In this document: in pieces, positions 50,421 through 60,172 of the stretch | Layout: every line of letters starts with the position of its first letter | Position numbering within the stretch: the stretch's first letter is position 1 | Assembly: GCA_019186965.1 (NCBI GenBank) | Contig: JABARV010000017.1 | Location: 1-64,000 of the forward strand | Direction: 5' to 3' | From: Turneriella sp. | GTDB taxonomy: Bacteria; Spirochaetota; Leptospiria; Turneriellales; Turneriellaceae | Length of the DNA stretch: 64,000 nucleotides | The notes under the pieces: generated by a model | Databases searched by the model: none | Told to the model about the DNA's origin: nothing | What the model saw: only the letters and a program-made list of their open reading frames with translations | Program-made: the position numbers and the translations under genes

Positions 50421-50932
50421 TACGGTTCTTTACCTTGAAGCTGCATTACGCGTTTTTGTTGCAAGCTGCGGTAAAGCGCCTTGCGGGATTCAATTTTTGC
50501 GCCCAGTGCTTTTTCTTCTTGGAGGAGCGATACACTTGGAACTTCTACAATTTGAGCAAGTGACCATGGCCCCGCTTTCTGCTTGCGGTTTATCCCCCGA
50601 ATTTCTATTTTATAGTTCCCTTTAGAAAAAAGTTCGCTTAAACTTGGTTTGTCGCTTGTTGTGGTTCGCATTTTTTGTGTATTTGTCTCTGTAATGCGGA
50701 TTTCGTATCCCACAGCGTTTTCGTCGCTTTGCCACTCCATTTCAACACGCCAGCTTTCGCGTTGGTAGCGGTGCAATTTTTGCTCAAGTTGTGCAATTTC
50801 GTCGAGAGATTTACTGTACGCGTTTCGCGGCATTTCATGGGCGGGGGACGATTTAAGATTTACAGTTACGAAGAAAAAAACACAATAGATAATCAGCCAT
50901 TTGGGCTTTACTTGGCATACCACCTTTTGCAT
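50420..50932 (-). CDS. Exported protein with fibronectin type III-like domain
   Basis: A protein of about 170 residues. A hydrophobic N-terminal stretch (WLIIYCVFFFVTVNLKSS) would be a signal or anchor. Residues 55-130 look like a fibronectin type III domain: WRVEMEWQSDENAVGYEIRI, GNYKIEIRGINRKQKAGPWS. It is followed by a short coiled coil rich in Glu, Lys and Gln. The ATG at 50932 is preferred because upstream starts would overlap the divergent cyclase. It may work with the exported barrel protein that starts at the shared base 50420. Confidence 0.68.
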   Translation of the reverse strand: MQKVVCQVKPKWLIIYCVFFFVTVNLKSSPAHEMPRNAYSKSLDEIAQLEQKLHRYQRESWRVEMEWQSDENAVGYEIRITETNTQKMRTTTSDKPSLSELFSKGNYKIEIRGINRKQKAGPWSLAQIVEVPSVSLLQEEKALGAKIESRKALYRSLQQKRVMQLQGKEP

Positions 50933-51007
50933 ATTTATATAGTATCGGCTATAAATTTTGCAATGGGTATACGTCGGCAATGCTTTTTTGGCCGATAATA
51001 AAACGCT

Positions 51008-52768
51008 ATGGAAATTTCTAAACTCCGCTTGATACACGCTTTACGCTCGGGACGTTTTACAATCCGCGCAAAACTGTTGGTTATTACCCTTTCCATAGCC
51101 TTGGTGAGTATAACCGGACTTTCGTACGCAATCCTCAACGTCCTTTCCATACGCACACAAAGCCTTATACAAGGTCTTGTCAACAACACCAACCGCTCGC
51201 TGAAAAGTAGCTTAGAAAACGAAATAAGTTTACTTCGGCAAAAAGCGGATATGGTCGACATGCTAATGGTTTCAAACAAAAACGTCGCTTCAAAAATACT
51301 ACAGAGCGAAACAGAGATTTTTTACGCATCTGCATACGAAAAATTGCAAAAACGCGGGTTAAACCAAATTTATGAAGTAAGCCAAGTAGACCGCTTCCAA
51401 ATCCAAGAAACTGGCCTCCAAAATGCAGTCAAAGCACAATTAGCGCATTTTGAGGGCCTTTTTAGTATCAATACAACAGTCTTCAACATTAGCCACGAAG
51501 TAAAAAAACCGGCTTTGCTACTTGTACATCCCATTGTTGTAGGTAAAAAAGCGCGTAGGATTGTTCTTATAGGCGTTGCGGGGCAAAAACTTGATACCTT
51601 TTTCGAGGTCGATAAATTCACGACTTCGTTTTTACTCGATAAACAAAACCAGTTAATTTTACACAAGAATAGCAAGTTGATGCTTGACCCCCCAAAGGCG
51701 GTTTCGCTACCAAAAGAGTTTTCCGACCACGAAAACATGGTGGGAAAATTTATGAAGGTCAACTACAAAGGAGAGGAGGTTTTTCTTTCCGCACAAAAGC
51801 TCTCCGATGCAGAGCTGCTACTCATAACGACAATCCCCGTACGTATTGCTTTGGAAACACTAACGGTAATCCGCGTGCGTTCCATTCTTATTACTATTAT
51901 GATCTTAATTGTGACGGCGGTGATTGTCTATTTTTTTGCGCGTTCGCTTTCAAAACCCATGGTGACTCTTGCGAGGGCAACCGATAAAATTATCGAGGGC
52001 GATTTTGGGATAAGGCTAAAGCCGCGGGGAAACGATGAAGTTACCGATTTAACCACCGCGTTTAATATCATGGCGCATGGGCTTGAGGAACGCGAAAAGC
52101 TAAAAGGTGCCCTGGCAAAATTTGTAAATCCCGAAATTGCCGCAAAGGCATTGCGCGGTGAAATTCAACTCGGGGGAGAGCGCAAAAATGCAACGATTTT
52201 TTTCTCCGATATACGGTCGTTCACCAGTATTTCTGAAAAATTAGAACCCGAACAAATCGTGGAGTTCTTAAACGAATACATGACAATTATGGTGAAAATT
52301 ATAAACCGGCATGGCGGCATGGTGGATAAATTTATCGGCGACGCAATTATGGCGTTGTGGGGGCTTCCCGACGGTAAACCCAACGATTTAGAAAATTGTC
52401 TGCGCGCGTGCCTTCAAATGCGTAAAGAACTCGCTGTTTTTAATAAAGGCCGTGGAACAAAAGATAAACCTACAATCGACATTGGTATTGGCGTCAATTA
52501 CGGGGGCGTTCTTGCGGGACAAATTGGGAGCGACGACCGCTTGGAGTACACAGTTATTGGCGATGCGGTCAATTTGGCGTCACGCATCGAAGGGCTCAAT
52601 AAAGATTTTAAAACCGATATTCTTGTTTCCGAATCCGTGTACGAGAAAACAAATACCCTTTTTAACTTTGAGGCAAAGGGCGGAGTAAAGGTCAAAGGAA
52701 AAAGCGTCGAAGCAAAAATTTTTGCGCTTATCGACGAGAAAACAAATGGGACTTACTCGAAACGATAA
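51008..52768 (+). CDS. Membrane-bound class III adenylate/guanylate cyclase with HAMP domain
   Basis: The 586-residue protein has a membrane helix near 24-46, a periplasmic sensor region of about 250 residues, a second helix (about 295-315), a HAMP domain (RSLSKPMVTLARATDKIIEGD) and a class III nucleotide cyclase domain. TIFFSDIRSFTSISEKLEPE holds the first metal Asp, MVDKFIGDAIMALWG the second, and GVNYGGVLAGQIGSDDRLEYTVIGDAVNLASR the substrate-binding residues. It would make cAMP or cGMP after an outside signal. Its stop overlaps the FecR gene by 23 bases, so the two are closely linked. Confidence 0.93.
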   Translation: MEISKLRLIHALRSGRFTIRAKLLVITLSIALVSITGLSYAILNVLSIRTQSLIQGLVNNTNRSLKSSLENEISLLRQKADMVDMLMVSNKNVASKILQSETEIFYASAYEKLQKRGLNQIYEVSQVDRFQIQETGLQNAVKAQLAHFEGLFSINTTVFNISHEVKKPALLLVHPIVVGKKARRIVLIGVAGQKLDTFFEVDKFTTSFLLDKQNQLILHKNSKLMLDPPKAVSLPKEFSDHENMVGKFMKVNYKGEEVFLSAQKLSDAELLLITTIPVRIALETLTVIRVRSILITIMILIVTAVIVYFFARSLSKPMVTLARATDKIIEGDFGIRLKPRGNDEVTDLTTAFNIMAHGLEEREKLKGALAKFVNPEIAAKALRGEIQLGGERKNATIFFSDIRSFTSISEKLEPEQIVEFLNEYMTIMVKIINRHGGMVDKFIGDAIMALWGLPDGKPNDLENCLRACLQMRKELAVFNKGRGTKDKPTIDIGIGVNYGGVLAGQIGSDDRLEYTVIGDAVNLASRIEGLNKDFKTDILVSESVYEKTNTLFNFEAKGGVKVKGKSVEAKIFALIDEKTNGTYSKR

Positions 52769-54272
52769 AATATTCGTTTTAGTCGCCGTTTTTCTTTTCA
52801 CGGTAACAGCTGCAGTTTACAACTGGTATGCACGTTTTTCGCTAAAACCAGCTCTCGACGAGAAGGTTGTCGGTAAACTAGTCATCCGCAATAATATTGC
52901 GATGCGGCGTTTTTCTGGCCGCCTTGCATGGGACGACGTTGTCGAAAAAGATACTCTTTATGGAAACGATGCAATCCTTACGGGAGAAAATTCTCTGGCA
53001 GATTTATACTTAGGCGATGGCTTTAAACTGGAGCTGCTTTCCAACTCGATGGTAGAGCTCGAAATGGTAAATGGGGAGTTACTCATACGGCTTAATTCGG
53101 GGCAGCTCCGCTTTGACGGCGCGGGGAAAGCGCCGGTTAAAATTATCACTCCATCAAAAAAAGAGCTTAAACTCGACGGTGCAGTAGGCGAGGTGAACGG
53201 CGACTCCAAAGATTTTGCGCTACGTATCGATTCGGGAAAAGCGCAACTGGGCGAAAAAGAAATAAAAGCCAACGAAACGGTAAAACAGGTTGGGGATAAA
53301 ACACAAATTTTACAAAATACCATTACCGCATGGCAAAACCCACCGCAAACCCTCTTTACTACAGAAACTACACAAGAGATGGTATTTGGTTCGGATAACT
53401 TAAAAACGGGAAGTTTACTCTTAAAACAGAAAATGTCGAACCCCGCGCAAAGCTATCCGCTTGTCGATGGGAAAAAAAGTGTAACGCTTCCCCAAGGGGT
53501 GTGGTACTGGTGTTTAAGCCAAGACACAAAAAATTGCGTTACTCCGCTTAAATCGTTCAATATTGTCTCTAATGTACGGCCGCAAACGGCAGCCCCTCCA
53601 GAGCAGGTACTTATAGGGGAAGAGGATAAAATTTTTCTCATAGAGCCCTCGGACGGGAAAATTTTTTTCCCCGAAAGTTTAACACACAATGCGTCTTTAC
53701 TCCGCTGGCGTTACGCGTTGGGGAAAACGGTACGTATAGAAATTGCGCACGATACTTCTTTCAAAAACGCGTCTGTTTTGACAGCGAAGGGAACATCTGA
53801 AATCCCATTACCTAAACTCGCTTCAGGGATTTACTATTGGCGCGTTCGTGCGGGTGAAAAAAAGGTGAGCGACACACGTATGTTGCAAATTGCGAAAAAA
53901 CTTCTTCCTCCATCGGGACTTACTCCGCCAAAAGACGCACAAATTGAAATAGATGAGGAACCAAGCCTCAAACTAAGTTGGCATAGAGTCGATGGGGCGG
54001 ATTACTACCGCGTGCGTGTATGGACACAAAAAGAAAATAAAACCGTAACTTTACTTAACCAAAATACAAAGCACAACGGTATTTTACTCTCCCATGTAGA
54101 AAAAATGGGCACAGGCGAAGTTTTTTGGCAAGTGAGCGCTCGCCAAAAAATTGGCGATAACAAATGGCGCGAAAGTGCGCCGGCACGGGCACAAATGAAT
54201 TTTACAAGTTTACCTGTGCCTGCGCAAATTAAAATTAAATCTATACGCGTACTGCTTCCCGACGAAGATTAG
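52746..54272 (+). CDS. FecR-domain membrane protein
   Basis: A protein of about 508 residues. It has an N-terminal membrane helix (FVLVAVFLFTVTAAVYNWY), a FecR-type beta domain around residues 55-170 (DTLYGNDAILTGENSLADLYL, GELLIRLNSGQLRFDG), and C-terminal beta-sandwich repeats like fibronectin type III (ASGIYYWRVRAGEKKVSDT; DYYRVRVWTQKENK). FecR-domain proteins pass signals in the envelope. The ATG at 52746 lies in the end of the cyclase gene, which suggests a joint sensory role. Confidence 0.82.
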   Translation: MGLTRNDKIFVLVAVFLFTVTAAVYNWYARFSLKPALDEKVVGKLVIRNNIAMRRFSGRLAWDDVVEKDTLYGNDAILTGENSLADLYLGDGFKLELLSNSMVELEMVNGELLIRLNSGQLRFDGAGKAPVKIITPSKKELKLDGAVGEVNGDSKDFALRIDSGKAQLGEKEIKANETVKQVGDKTQILQNTITAWQNPPQTLFTTETTQEMVFGSDNLKTGSLLLKQKMSNPAQSYPLVDGKKSVTLPQGVWYWCLSQDTKNCVTPLKSFNIVSNVRPQTAAPPEQVLIGEEDKIFLIEPSDGKIFFPESLTHNASLLRWRYALGKTVRIEIAHDTSFKNASVLTAKGTSEIPLPKLASGIYYWRVRAGEKKVSDTRMLQIAKKLLPPSGLTPPKDAQIEIDEEPSLKLSWHRVDGADYYRVRVWTQKENKTVTLLNQNTKHNGILLSHVEKMGTGEVFWQVSARQKIGDNKWRESAPARAQMNFTSLPVPAQIKIKSIRVLLPDED

Positions 54273-54276
54273 CAAT

Positions 54277-56388
54277 TCAATGTTCGTACGCGCCAATATC
54301 CCACGCGGGCCCCTGCGGGCGTGCCCTATTATCTTTGTCGGTGTCGACAATGCCTGCAAGGTTCTTGCCCACATCGATAGCAGGCGAGCCTGGTTTGAGG
54401 TGGAAGTTAGAGCCACCAGGATTAACAAAAACCTGCATTATGTTTTGAGCGCCGCAAAGCGTGCGGTTGCCGGCCACAGTACCTCCGACTAAATCTAGTT
54501 CATTATTGGGCGCACCGTCGAGAAGGCAGTCGGAACCGATGTCGTTTATTGCTATCGAGTTTTCGTCCCAATAAAGCGCGGTAGAAAAACCGAATATAAG
54601 ATTATTCTCTATGCTTATGGGCTCAGAAGTTGAAGTAAGTTCTGCAATACCATACTGTTGCGATGGAATAATATCGGTACTAAAGATAATATTATTTTGG
54701 ATAGTCATTTTAGCGCTATTATCCAAAGTAATTCCGTGTGCCTGAGCGGTGGCCATCCCGCTACCGCTAGCGAGAGTGTTGTTGCGGACAAACGCACTGC
54801 ATGTATTGCAATAAATTGCTGAGGCATAAACCGTTGCAGGCGGTGTCCCTATTAGCGTTCCAGAGTGGATAACATTGTTAAAGATACGCGGAGCCCCACC
54901 GTCTATTTTTATACCAAAAACGTGTGCACTTCCCGTGCAGCCAGCAGTGTTTGCGGTGGAACCATAAATGGTATTCCCTTGTACCGTTATCTCAACACTC
55001 GTGACAATCCCTGCACTATAGATAGCAGCACATCCCATTGAATTACTGCTTCCCCCTTCAATAACGCTGTCTTTGATAATGGCTGCTCCCCCCGAAACGC
55101 TTATCCCTGCTGAATGCCCCCCCCCCTTCTGTGTTCCCCCATAGATAGTGACTTTTTCAATAGTGGGAGCGCCACCCGTTATTCGTATTCCTACAGCAGA
55201 GGTTGCACTTAGCTGTATAGTAGTTCCAGGGTATATAATATTACCTAAAATTGTGGGGCTACCGTTGGAAACAAGAATCCCGTTTGTGGCACTACCGCCC
55301 GATGCAGCTTTAAGGATAAAACCATTCAACATGGTTAAATTTGTAATTGCAGCGTTGTTAAACGTGACAGCAGCCATGCCCGGGGATGTTGCCTCAATAG
55401 TAGTCGGGTTTAAGTCGATATCGCGTGTCCAGCCAGCTTGTGCGTCGAAACCACCGTAAAGCGACACATTGGGCGCCATTGTCACGGTTTCATTATACGT
55501 TCCTTTGCTTACCAAAACAGGTCTACCCAAACCTTCGCTTTGGCTTGCATTCACCGCATTTTGGATGGTTAGTTTGGGTTGGAGAGCAGTTCCCGGGTTG
55601 CTATCGTTTCCTGTTACTGCATCAACAAAAATTGCATTTGCGTTTCGCTCTATGGTATTTGTGTCACGGTTACCTGCTTGGTCGCGTGCGCGTACGACAA
55701 AGTAGTATTTTGTGCCAGCGGTAATAGTAACTGCATAACTTGTCGCGCCCGGAGAAGTAGAATATGTCGGCGTTGCATAATCTTCCGCACCCGCTGTGGT
55801 GGCTTGGTAAATATCGTACACAATGTCGGCCTGTGCGCTTGCGTTGTCGACCGCTGCCAGCCATCCCAACGTAATTTGTGTGCTTGAGTTAAGTTCAACA
55901 CTTTTAAGCCCCGCAAAAAGGGGTGCTGTGTCGTCGCGGGTAAGGGTAAGTTGTGCAAAGCCGACGGAATTTCCCACCGGAACGACACAAATCCAGATGG
56001 AGTTACTTCCCGCCGAAAGCTGTGTTGCAAGAAGCGTTGTTGTAATAGCGGCACCGCTTGTTGCGCTGCCCGTTTTAAGCACTGTGCCCGTTGAGCAATT
56101 GGCTGCGCCCAAACGGATGCTATAATCGCCGTCTCTATCGGCATGCCACACAATTATCGATTGCAGAACGCCACCTGCGTTTACCGTAACAAACTCTGCC
56201 GACACCGATTCAACGGTAATGCCGCCGCTAGAAAGAACACCCATTACAGGGTCAGAAAAATCGCGGCAACTAAAGCTACTTACACAGGAAAAAATGATTC
56301 CCGCAGCATAGAGTGTGCGTTTAAAAATACGAAAGGACTTATCCGCAAAGTTTTTTGGGAATAGCAGAATTTGCCCCATGGATGCCAC
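54277..56388 (-). CDS. Lipoprotein with FN3-like and right-handed beta-helix domains
   Basis: The 703-residue protein has a long N-terminal signal with a lipobox-like FSC ending at Cys41. A beta-sandwich and a fibronectin type III-like domain (SVELNSSTQITLGWLAAVDN; TAGTKYYFVVRARDQAGNRDTN) follow. Then DUF1565-type NANAIFVDAVTGNDSNPGT starts a right-handed parallel beta-helix of about 400 residues, which ends in PGSPAIDVGKN and DIGAYEH, as in other members. Such proteins are surface-exposed adhesins or polysaccharide-binding proteins. It is divergent from the second beta-helix gene with 177 bases in between. Confidence 0.85.
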   Translation of the reverse strand: MASMGQILLFPKNFADKSFRIFKRTLYAAGIIFSCVSSFSCRDFSDPVMGVLSSGGITVESVSAEFVTVNAGGVLQSIIVWHADRDGDYSIRLGAANCSTGTVLKTGSATSGAAITTTLLATQLSAGSNSIWICVVPVGNSVGFAQLTLTRDDTAPLFAGLKSVELNSSTQITLGWLAAVDNASAQADIVYDIYQATTAGAEDYATPTYSTSPGATSYAVTITAGTKYYFVVRARDQAGNRDTNTIERNANAIFVDAVTGNDSNPGTALQPKLTIQNAVNASQSEGLGRPVLVSKGTYNETVTMAPNVSLYGGFDAQAGWTRDIDLNPTTIEATSPGMAAVTFNNAAITNLTMLNGFILKAASGGSATNGILVSNGSPTILGNIIYPGTTIQLSATSAVGIRITGGAPTIEKVTIYGGTQKGGGHSAGISVSGGAAIIKDSVIEGGSSNSMGCAAIYSAGIVTSVEITVQGNTIYGSTANTAGCTGSAHVFGIKIDGGAPRIFNNVIHSGTLIGTPPATVYASAIYCNTCSAFVRNNTLASGSGMATAQAHGITLDNSAKMTIQNNIIFSTDIIPSQQYGIAELTSTSEPISIENNLIFGFSTALYWDENSIAINDIGSDCLLDGAPNNELDLVGGTVAGNRTLCGAQNIMQVFVNPGGSNFHLKPGSPAIDVGKNLAGIVDTDKDNRARPQGPAWDIGAYEH

Positions 56389-56565
56389 CTGGGCCGTAAA
56401 TTCTCCCTTGTAAAGCCAGATTTTGTTTTTAAAATTTTAAATCCCACTCTACCTTCGCAATCTTCAATGTACCATAATATTTTAAGAAAATAGTCGATGG
56501 ACAAAATATAAAATGCTGAATCAAAAAAATATCGACAATATATGTGCCATACTCTCAAATAGGAT

Positions 56566-59412
56566 ATGAGGGTAATCAAATTCATTGCGATTGCTGCCGT
56601 CTTATTTTTCTTATCTTGTTCTAAAATGTCGACGCAGCAGGTTCTCGATACCGATTTTTTGCCGCCTTCGTCGCGCTATTTTCAAATTCAAGCCGATTCG
56701 CTCATCTATGCGGGTAAGCCTTTCTACGCGACCGTTTTTGCTCTCGATACCGCGACCAGCCAAGTACTGAAATCGTATAATGGTACGCTCAACTGGTCTG
56801 TCGTCGGTGCGGGCACACTTACTGTACTTTCTAACGACGGCTGGGCAGACGGCAAAAATACGTTTACGCTTTCTTATTCGGATAATCTTTCTCCCGGGCA
56901 AAGCGCTGTGATTGCGCTTTCGGCAAGCGATGCAAGCGACAAGAAAATTCGCGGCACGAGCAATAACATTACCGCAAAAGCTCCGGTTATATTTTCGACG
57001 TATAGAATTACCGTGCCCGCACAAACGTATATGTATTCGCCTTTTACGCTCAAAGTCGAAGCCATGGGTTCTGACGGCGAAGTATTTCAGAATTACACGG
57101 GCACAGCGCTCTTGACGGCGCTCAACAGCAGCGGTATATTCATGCAAACGGATGGAGTCACACAAATCACCGGACTCAATAATTTCGTAAACGGTGTCAG
57201 CACCAATTCTGTCGAGTTCACACAGCCACACCCGACACTACAAATCAAACTGACCGACAGCGCCGATAGCTCGCACTTTGCGATTTCAAGCCCGGTACAA
57301 GTCGCTATCGATCAATTGGGTTTTTCCGCCATACCGATAAGCAATGCGAATACATTGAGGCTGTTTTGGAATAGCGTTTCGAATGCAACTTCTTATTATG
57401 TCTATGAAAAGCAAGCCGGTAATTGGATTGCGCTCGGTACAGTCTCGCCGCCCGCTACCTCGTATCTACGCAATTCGCTGGCGGCGGGAACTGAATATGA
57501 ATATCGCCTCGAAGCGCGCGATGCGAGTAATACAGTTCTCTTTGCTTCACAAACAAAAGCGACTCCGGCGCCTTGCACGACAATCTCTGCCGGTATGGCG
57601 AATAATAACATTATCAGCACGGCATCTTGGACATACGCCGCAAGCCCTTATTGCGTGCAAGACAACGTCACGATTAGCGCACAATTAACGATCGAACCCG
57701 GCGTCGCCGTGCGGGTCGCTGCGGGCAAAAAAATCACCGTCGCATCGGGAGGCACGCTCGTGGCGCAAGGCTCGAGCGCGCGCGCTATCATATTTACCGC
57801 CGATAATGCGTTGGCCACGCCCGGCTATTGGGGCGGCATCGAATGGCTTTCGGGTTCGGTAGGCTCGGCGATTTCGGGCGGTTATGGCGGAGGCAGCATC
57901 TTATCGTATTCTCTCGTCGAGTTTGCTGGGCCGGGAGTGGCTGCAATCCAAACTCCGCTATGGATAGAATATTCACTCTTTCGCTCGAACAAGTCTACAA
58001 ACGCTGCGCGCGCAGGCGGGGGGTTTTACGCCGATCTAGGCGGTAGCGGCACGAATGCAGTTTTTGTCCGCTACAGCGGTTTTTCAACGAATGAATCGAC
58101 GGTGGGCGGCGGCGGAGCGCTTCGCATCGACGGTAGCGGCACCGTGACGATTCAGTATTCTTCGTTGACTACAAATTTAGTCTCAGGCGGCGCCGAATAC
58201 GCGGCGGCGGCTTACATTGTACCCTCTTCGGCGCAAATTCTTTCGAGTTATTTCGGCTCTAACAAAGCTGTTGTCTCTGCCGACGGTGGCCTCAATTTGA
58301 CTTACATGAGCGGTGCGCTTCTCTTAAAAGGAAATAACAACACGATAAGCGCGGTTACATTCGAAAAGAATCAGCAGACTTCAAGTTTTAAGAATACCAA
58401 CAACGGAACGTGGACAACGCACTATTCTTCGGGATCTCTGTTACTCACAGGCAGCGGAAACACGATCCAAAATTCAACTTTCAGCAACAATTCGGGCTCC
58501 GCAAGCCTCACCGCGACCGATGGCGGTAATTCGCTCAACGTCTATAACGCCGGTGCGCTCATGGCGGCGGCGGGTTCTCTCACGTTAACGCAATCGCTAC
58601 TTTCGAATAATTCGGCGCATAGCGATGCGACGGTCGGCCACAAATATGCGTATGCGGGCGGAGCACTTTTAGTCGCAGCGGGAAGTAGTAGCGCAATGAC
58701 CGACAACCGCTTTGTTTCAAATAGCGCATCGGCAAGTACAGAAGCCTCGTGGGATTGCACGCAGCGCATCGCTTATGCAAGCGGGGCAATTAACCTCTTG
58801 AACGCTAGCAATGACGTAAGACGAAATACTTTTCAAAATAATTCTAGCACTGCTTCTTCTGTACAAGCTTCGTGTGGCAGTAGCCCCACCGGAAAAGCCG
58901 CAGGTGCGATTCTCGCGCATGCACAAAATAATACGATTAATTACAATACGTTTAGCGGCAATACTGCCGACGGCAACCAGGCCGCGGGCGGCGCGCTACT
59001 CTATCGCTTCTTTTCAGGAAATAATTTTTCGTATAACTCCATCACGGGTAACAAATCCGATCAATCCGGCGCGGTTTATTTGTTGGGGGATATTTCGTTG
59101 GGTAATCTCATCGCTTCGCACAATAACATCACGGCGAATGGACGCCTGAATATCACTGGGCAAGATCGTAGTCTTTTTCTGAACGCGAGCACGACGGCGT
59201 ATTTTCAAAATACCCATTGGGGTGGTCAGACGGCGACCGGCGACGGCAGCGCGAGCGAGAAGTGTAGCATGCTCATTTTCGACTCTGAAACGAACGGCGG
59301 TAGTTCGTGCACGGGCTCGACTTCAGGAACAATCGACGTAACCGGCGCAGTTGCCACCGCGTGGCCTCTGTGTTCGGCGTCGTCTTCGCTCGACTGCGTG
59401 GGCGCGCCTTAA
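56566..59412 (+). CDS. Lipoprotein with FN3-like and beta-helix domains, atypical base composition
   Basis: The 948-residue protein begins with a short signal and lipobox FFLSC (Cys18). Ig-like beta sandwiches fill residues 40-250, a fibronectin type III-like part lies near 255-330 (LRLFWNSVSNATSYYVYEKQ), and a right-handed beta-helix region continues to the end with repeated NNT/SN-rich turns (NTIQNSTFSNNSG, NTITYN-like rungs). The gene is visibly richer in G and C and prefers codons ending in C, unlike its neighbours, so recent horizontal transfer is likely. Cysteines are few and mostly C-terminal. Surface adhesin or glycan-binding function is an inference. Confidence 0.85.
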   Translation: MRVIKFIAIAAVLFFLSCSKMSTQQVLDTDFLPPSSRYFQIQADSLIYAGKPFYATVFALDTATSQVLKSYNGTLNWSVVGAGTLTVLSNDGWADGKNTFTLSYSDNLSPGQSAVIALSASDASDKKIRGTSNNITAKAPVIFSTYRITVPAQTYMYSPFTLKVEAMGSDGEVFQNYTGTALLTALNSSGIFMQTDGVTQITGLNNFVNGVSTNSVEFTQPHPTLQIKLTDSADSSHFAISSPVQVAIDQLGFSAIPISNANTLRLFWNSVSNATSYYVYEKQAGNWIALGTVSPPATSYLRNSLAAGTEYEYRLEARDASNTVLFASQTKATPAPCTTISAGMANNNIISTASWTYAASPYCVQDNVTISAQLTIEPGVAVRVAAGKKITVASGGTLVAQGSSARAIIFTADNALATPGYWGGIEWLSGSVGSAISGGYGGGSILSYSLVEFAGPGVAAIQTPLWIEYSLFRSNKSTNAARAGGGFYADLGGSGTNAVFVRYSGFSTNESTVGGGGALRIDGSGTVTIQYSSLTTNLVSGGAEYAAAAYIVPSSAQILSSYFGSNKAVVSADGGLNLTYMSGALLLKGNNNTISAVTFEKNQQTSSFKNTNNGTWTTHYSSGSLLLTGSGNTIQNSTFSNNSGSASLTATDGGNSLNVYNAGALMAAAGSLTLTQSLLSNNSAHSDATVGHKYAYAGGALLVAAGSSSAMTDNRFVSNSASASTEASWDCTQRIAYASGAINLLNASNDVRRNTFQNNSSTASSVQASCGSSPTGKAAGAILAHAQNNTINYNTFSGNTADGNQAAGGALLYRFFSGNNFSYNSITGNKSDQSGAVYLLGDISLGNLIASHNNITANGRLNITGQDRSLFLNASTTAYFQNTHWGGQTATGDGSASEKCSMLIFDSETNGGSSCTGSTSGTIDVTGAVATAWPLCSASSSLDCVGAP

Positions 59413-59494
59413 AAGCTTAAGCAATTGCCGTTATCTGCCGCATCTTTAATTCATTATTATACGCTTTTTTTAAAATTATTACGATATTAAGTAT

Positions 59495-60172
59495 ATGCTA
59501 AAGCGTATCTTCGGCAGTATTATTCCCGGCATAGACCGGCTTATTGAAAAAATTCCGCCGCATATCCGTGATATTATCCAAAAGGCGTCTTTGGCGTTTG
59601 CCGCCCTTATTGCCCTCTTGGTGGTTATCGCCGGAATCAACAAAGGGCTCCGCGATGCAAAACCTAAAGGGTTTCAAGCAATCCAATCGAACCGCGATAT
59701 TTTTTATTTACAAGAGATGCGCGAAGAATACGCTAAAAAGCGTAAACTTGTAGAAGACGTCGAAGTCGACCCTCTTGAGTTTCCCTCGCGGCAGGCGCCT
59801 AAAGAAGATACAAATTTTGTACCCATGGGTCGCGATACAATAAACCACCTCATGGGTGAAAAGGACGATTTACTTAAACACGACGATTCTTTACGCCCCC
59901 GAGAAAAATCCCCCGGTTACTTGGGGGATAGCTTGCCCATTCCACAACGCACTCCCGACAAGAAAACAATCGAAGAAGACGAGCATTTAAAACTACCCAA
60001 AGCGCAAGTAAACCCTGCGGGCGCAAATTTACCAAAAGATTCTACAGCTTCGGCGAAACCTAAAGAACGCGATATTTTTGATGAACCCAACTTACCCCAA
60101 GCGCCTAAAACCAAAGAACCTATAAAGGCGCCACAAAAACCTGCAAAAGAAAAAATGGATTTTATTGAATGA
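59495..60172 (+). CDS. Membrane-anchored proline- and lysine-rich protein, unknown
   Basis: The 225-residue protein has one membrane helix near residues 32-50 (ASLAFAALIALLVVIAGI) after an amphipathic N-terminus, then a charged, disordered tail with many Pro, Lys, Asp and Glu (QRTPDKKTIEEDEHLKLPK, EPNLPQAPKTKEPIK). No domain is recognised. It overlaps the next gene by four bases (ATGA). The tail could span the periplasm or serve as a scaffold. Confidence 0.72.
   Translation: MLKRIFGSIIPGIDRLIEKIPPHIRDIIQKASLAFAALIALLVVIAGINKGLRDAKPKGFQAIQSNRDIFYLQEMREEYAKKRKLVEDVEVDPLEFPSRQAPKEDTNFVPMGRDTINHLMGEKDDLLKHDDSLRPREKSPGYLGDSLPIPQRTPDKKTIEEDEHLKLPKAQVNPAGANLPKDSTASAKPKERDIFDEPNLPQAPKTKEPIKAPQKPAKEKMDFIE

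Noticed and set aside
55425-56153. Several overlapping open frames on both strands inside the first beta-helix gene
   Set aside because: The minus-strand frame of 703 codons explains the region with signal, FN3-like and beta-helix segments; the others are repeat-driven shadows.
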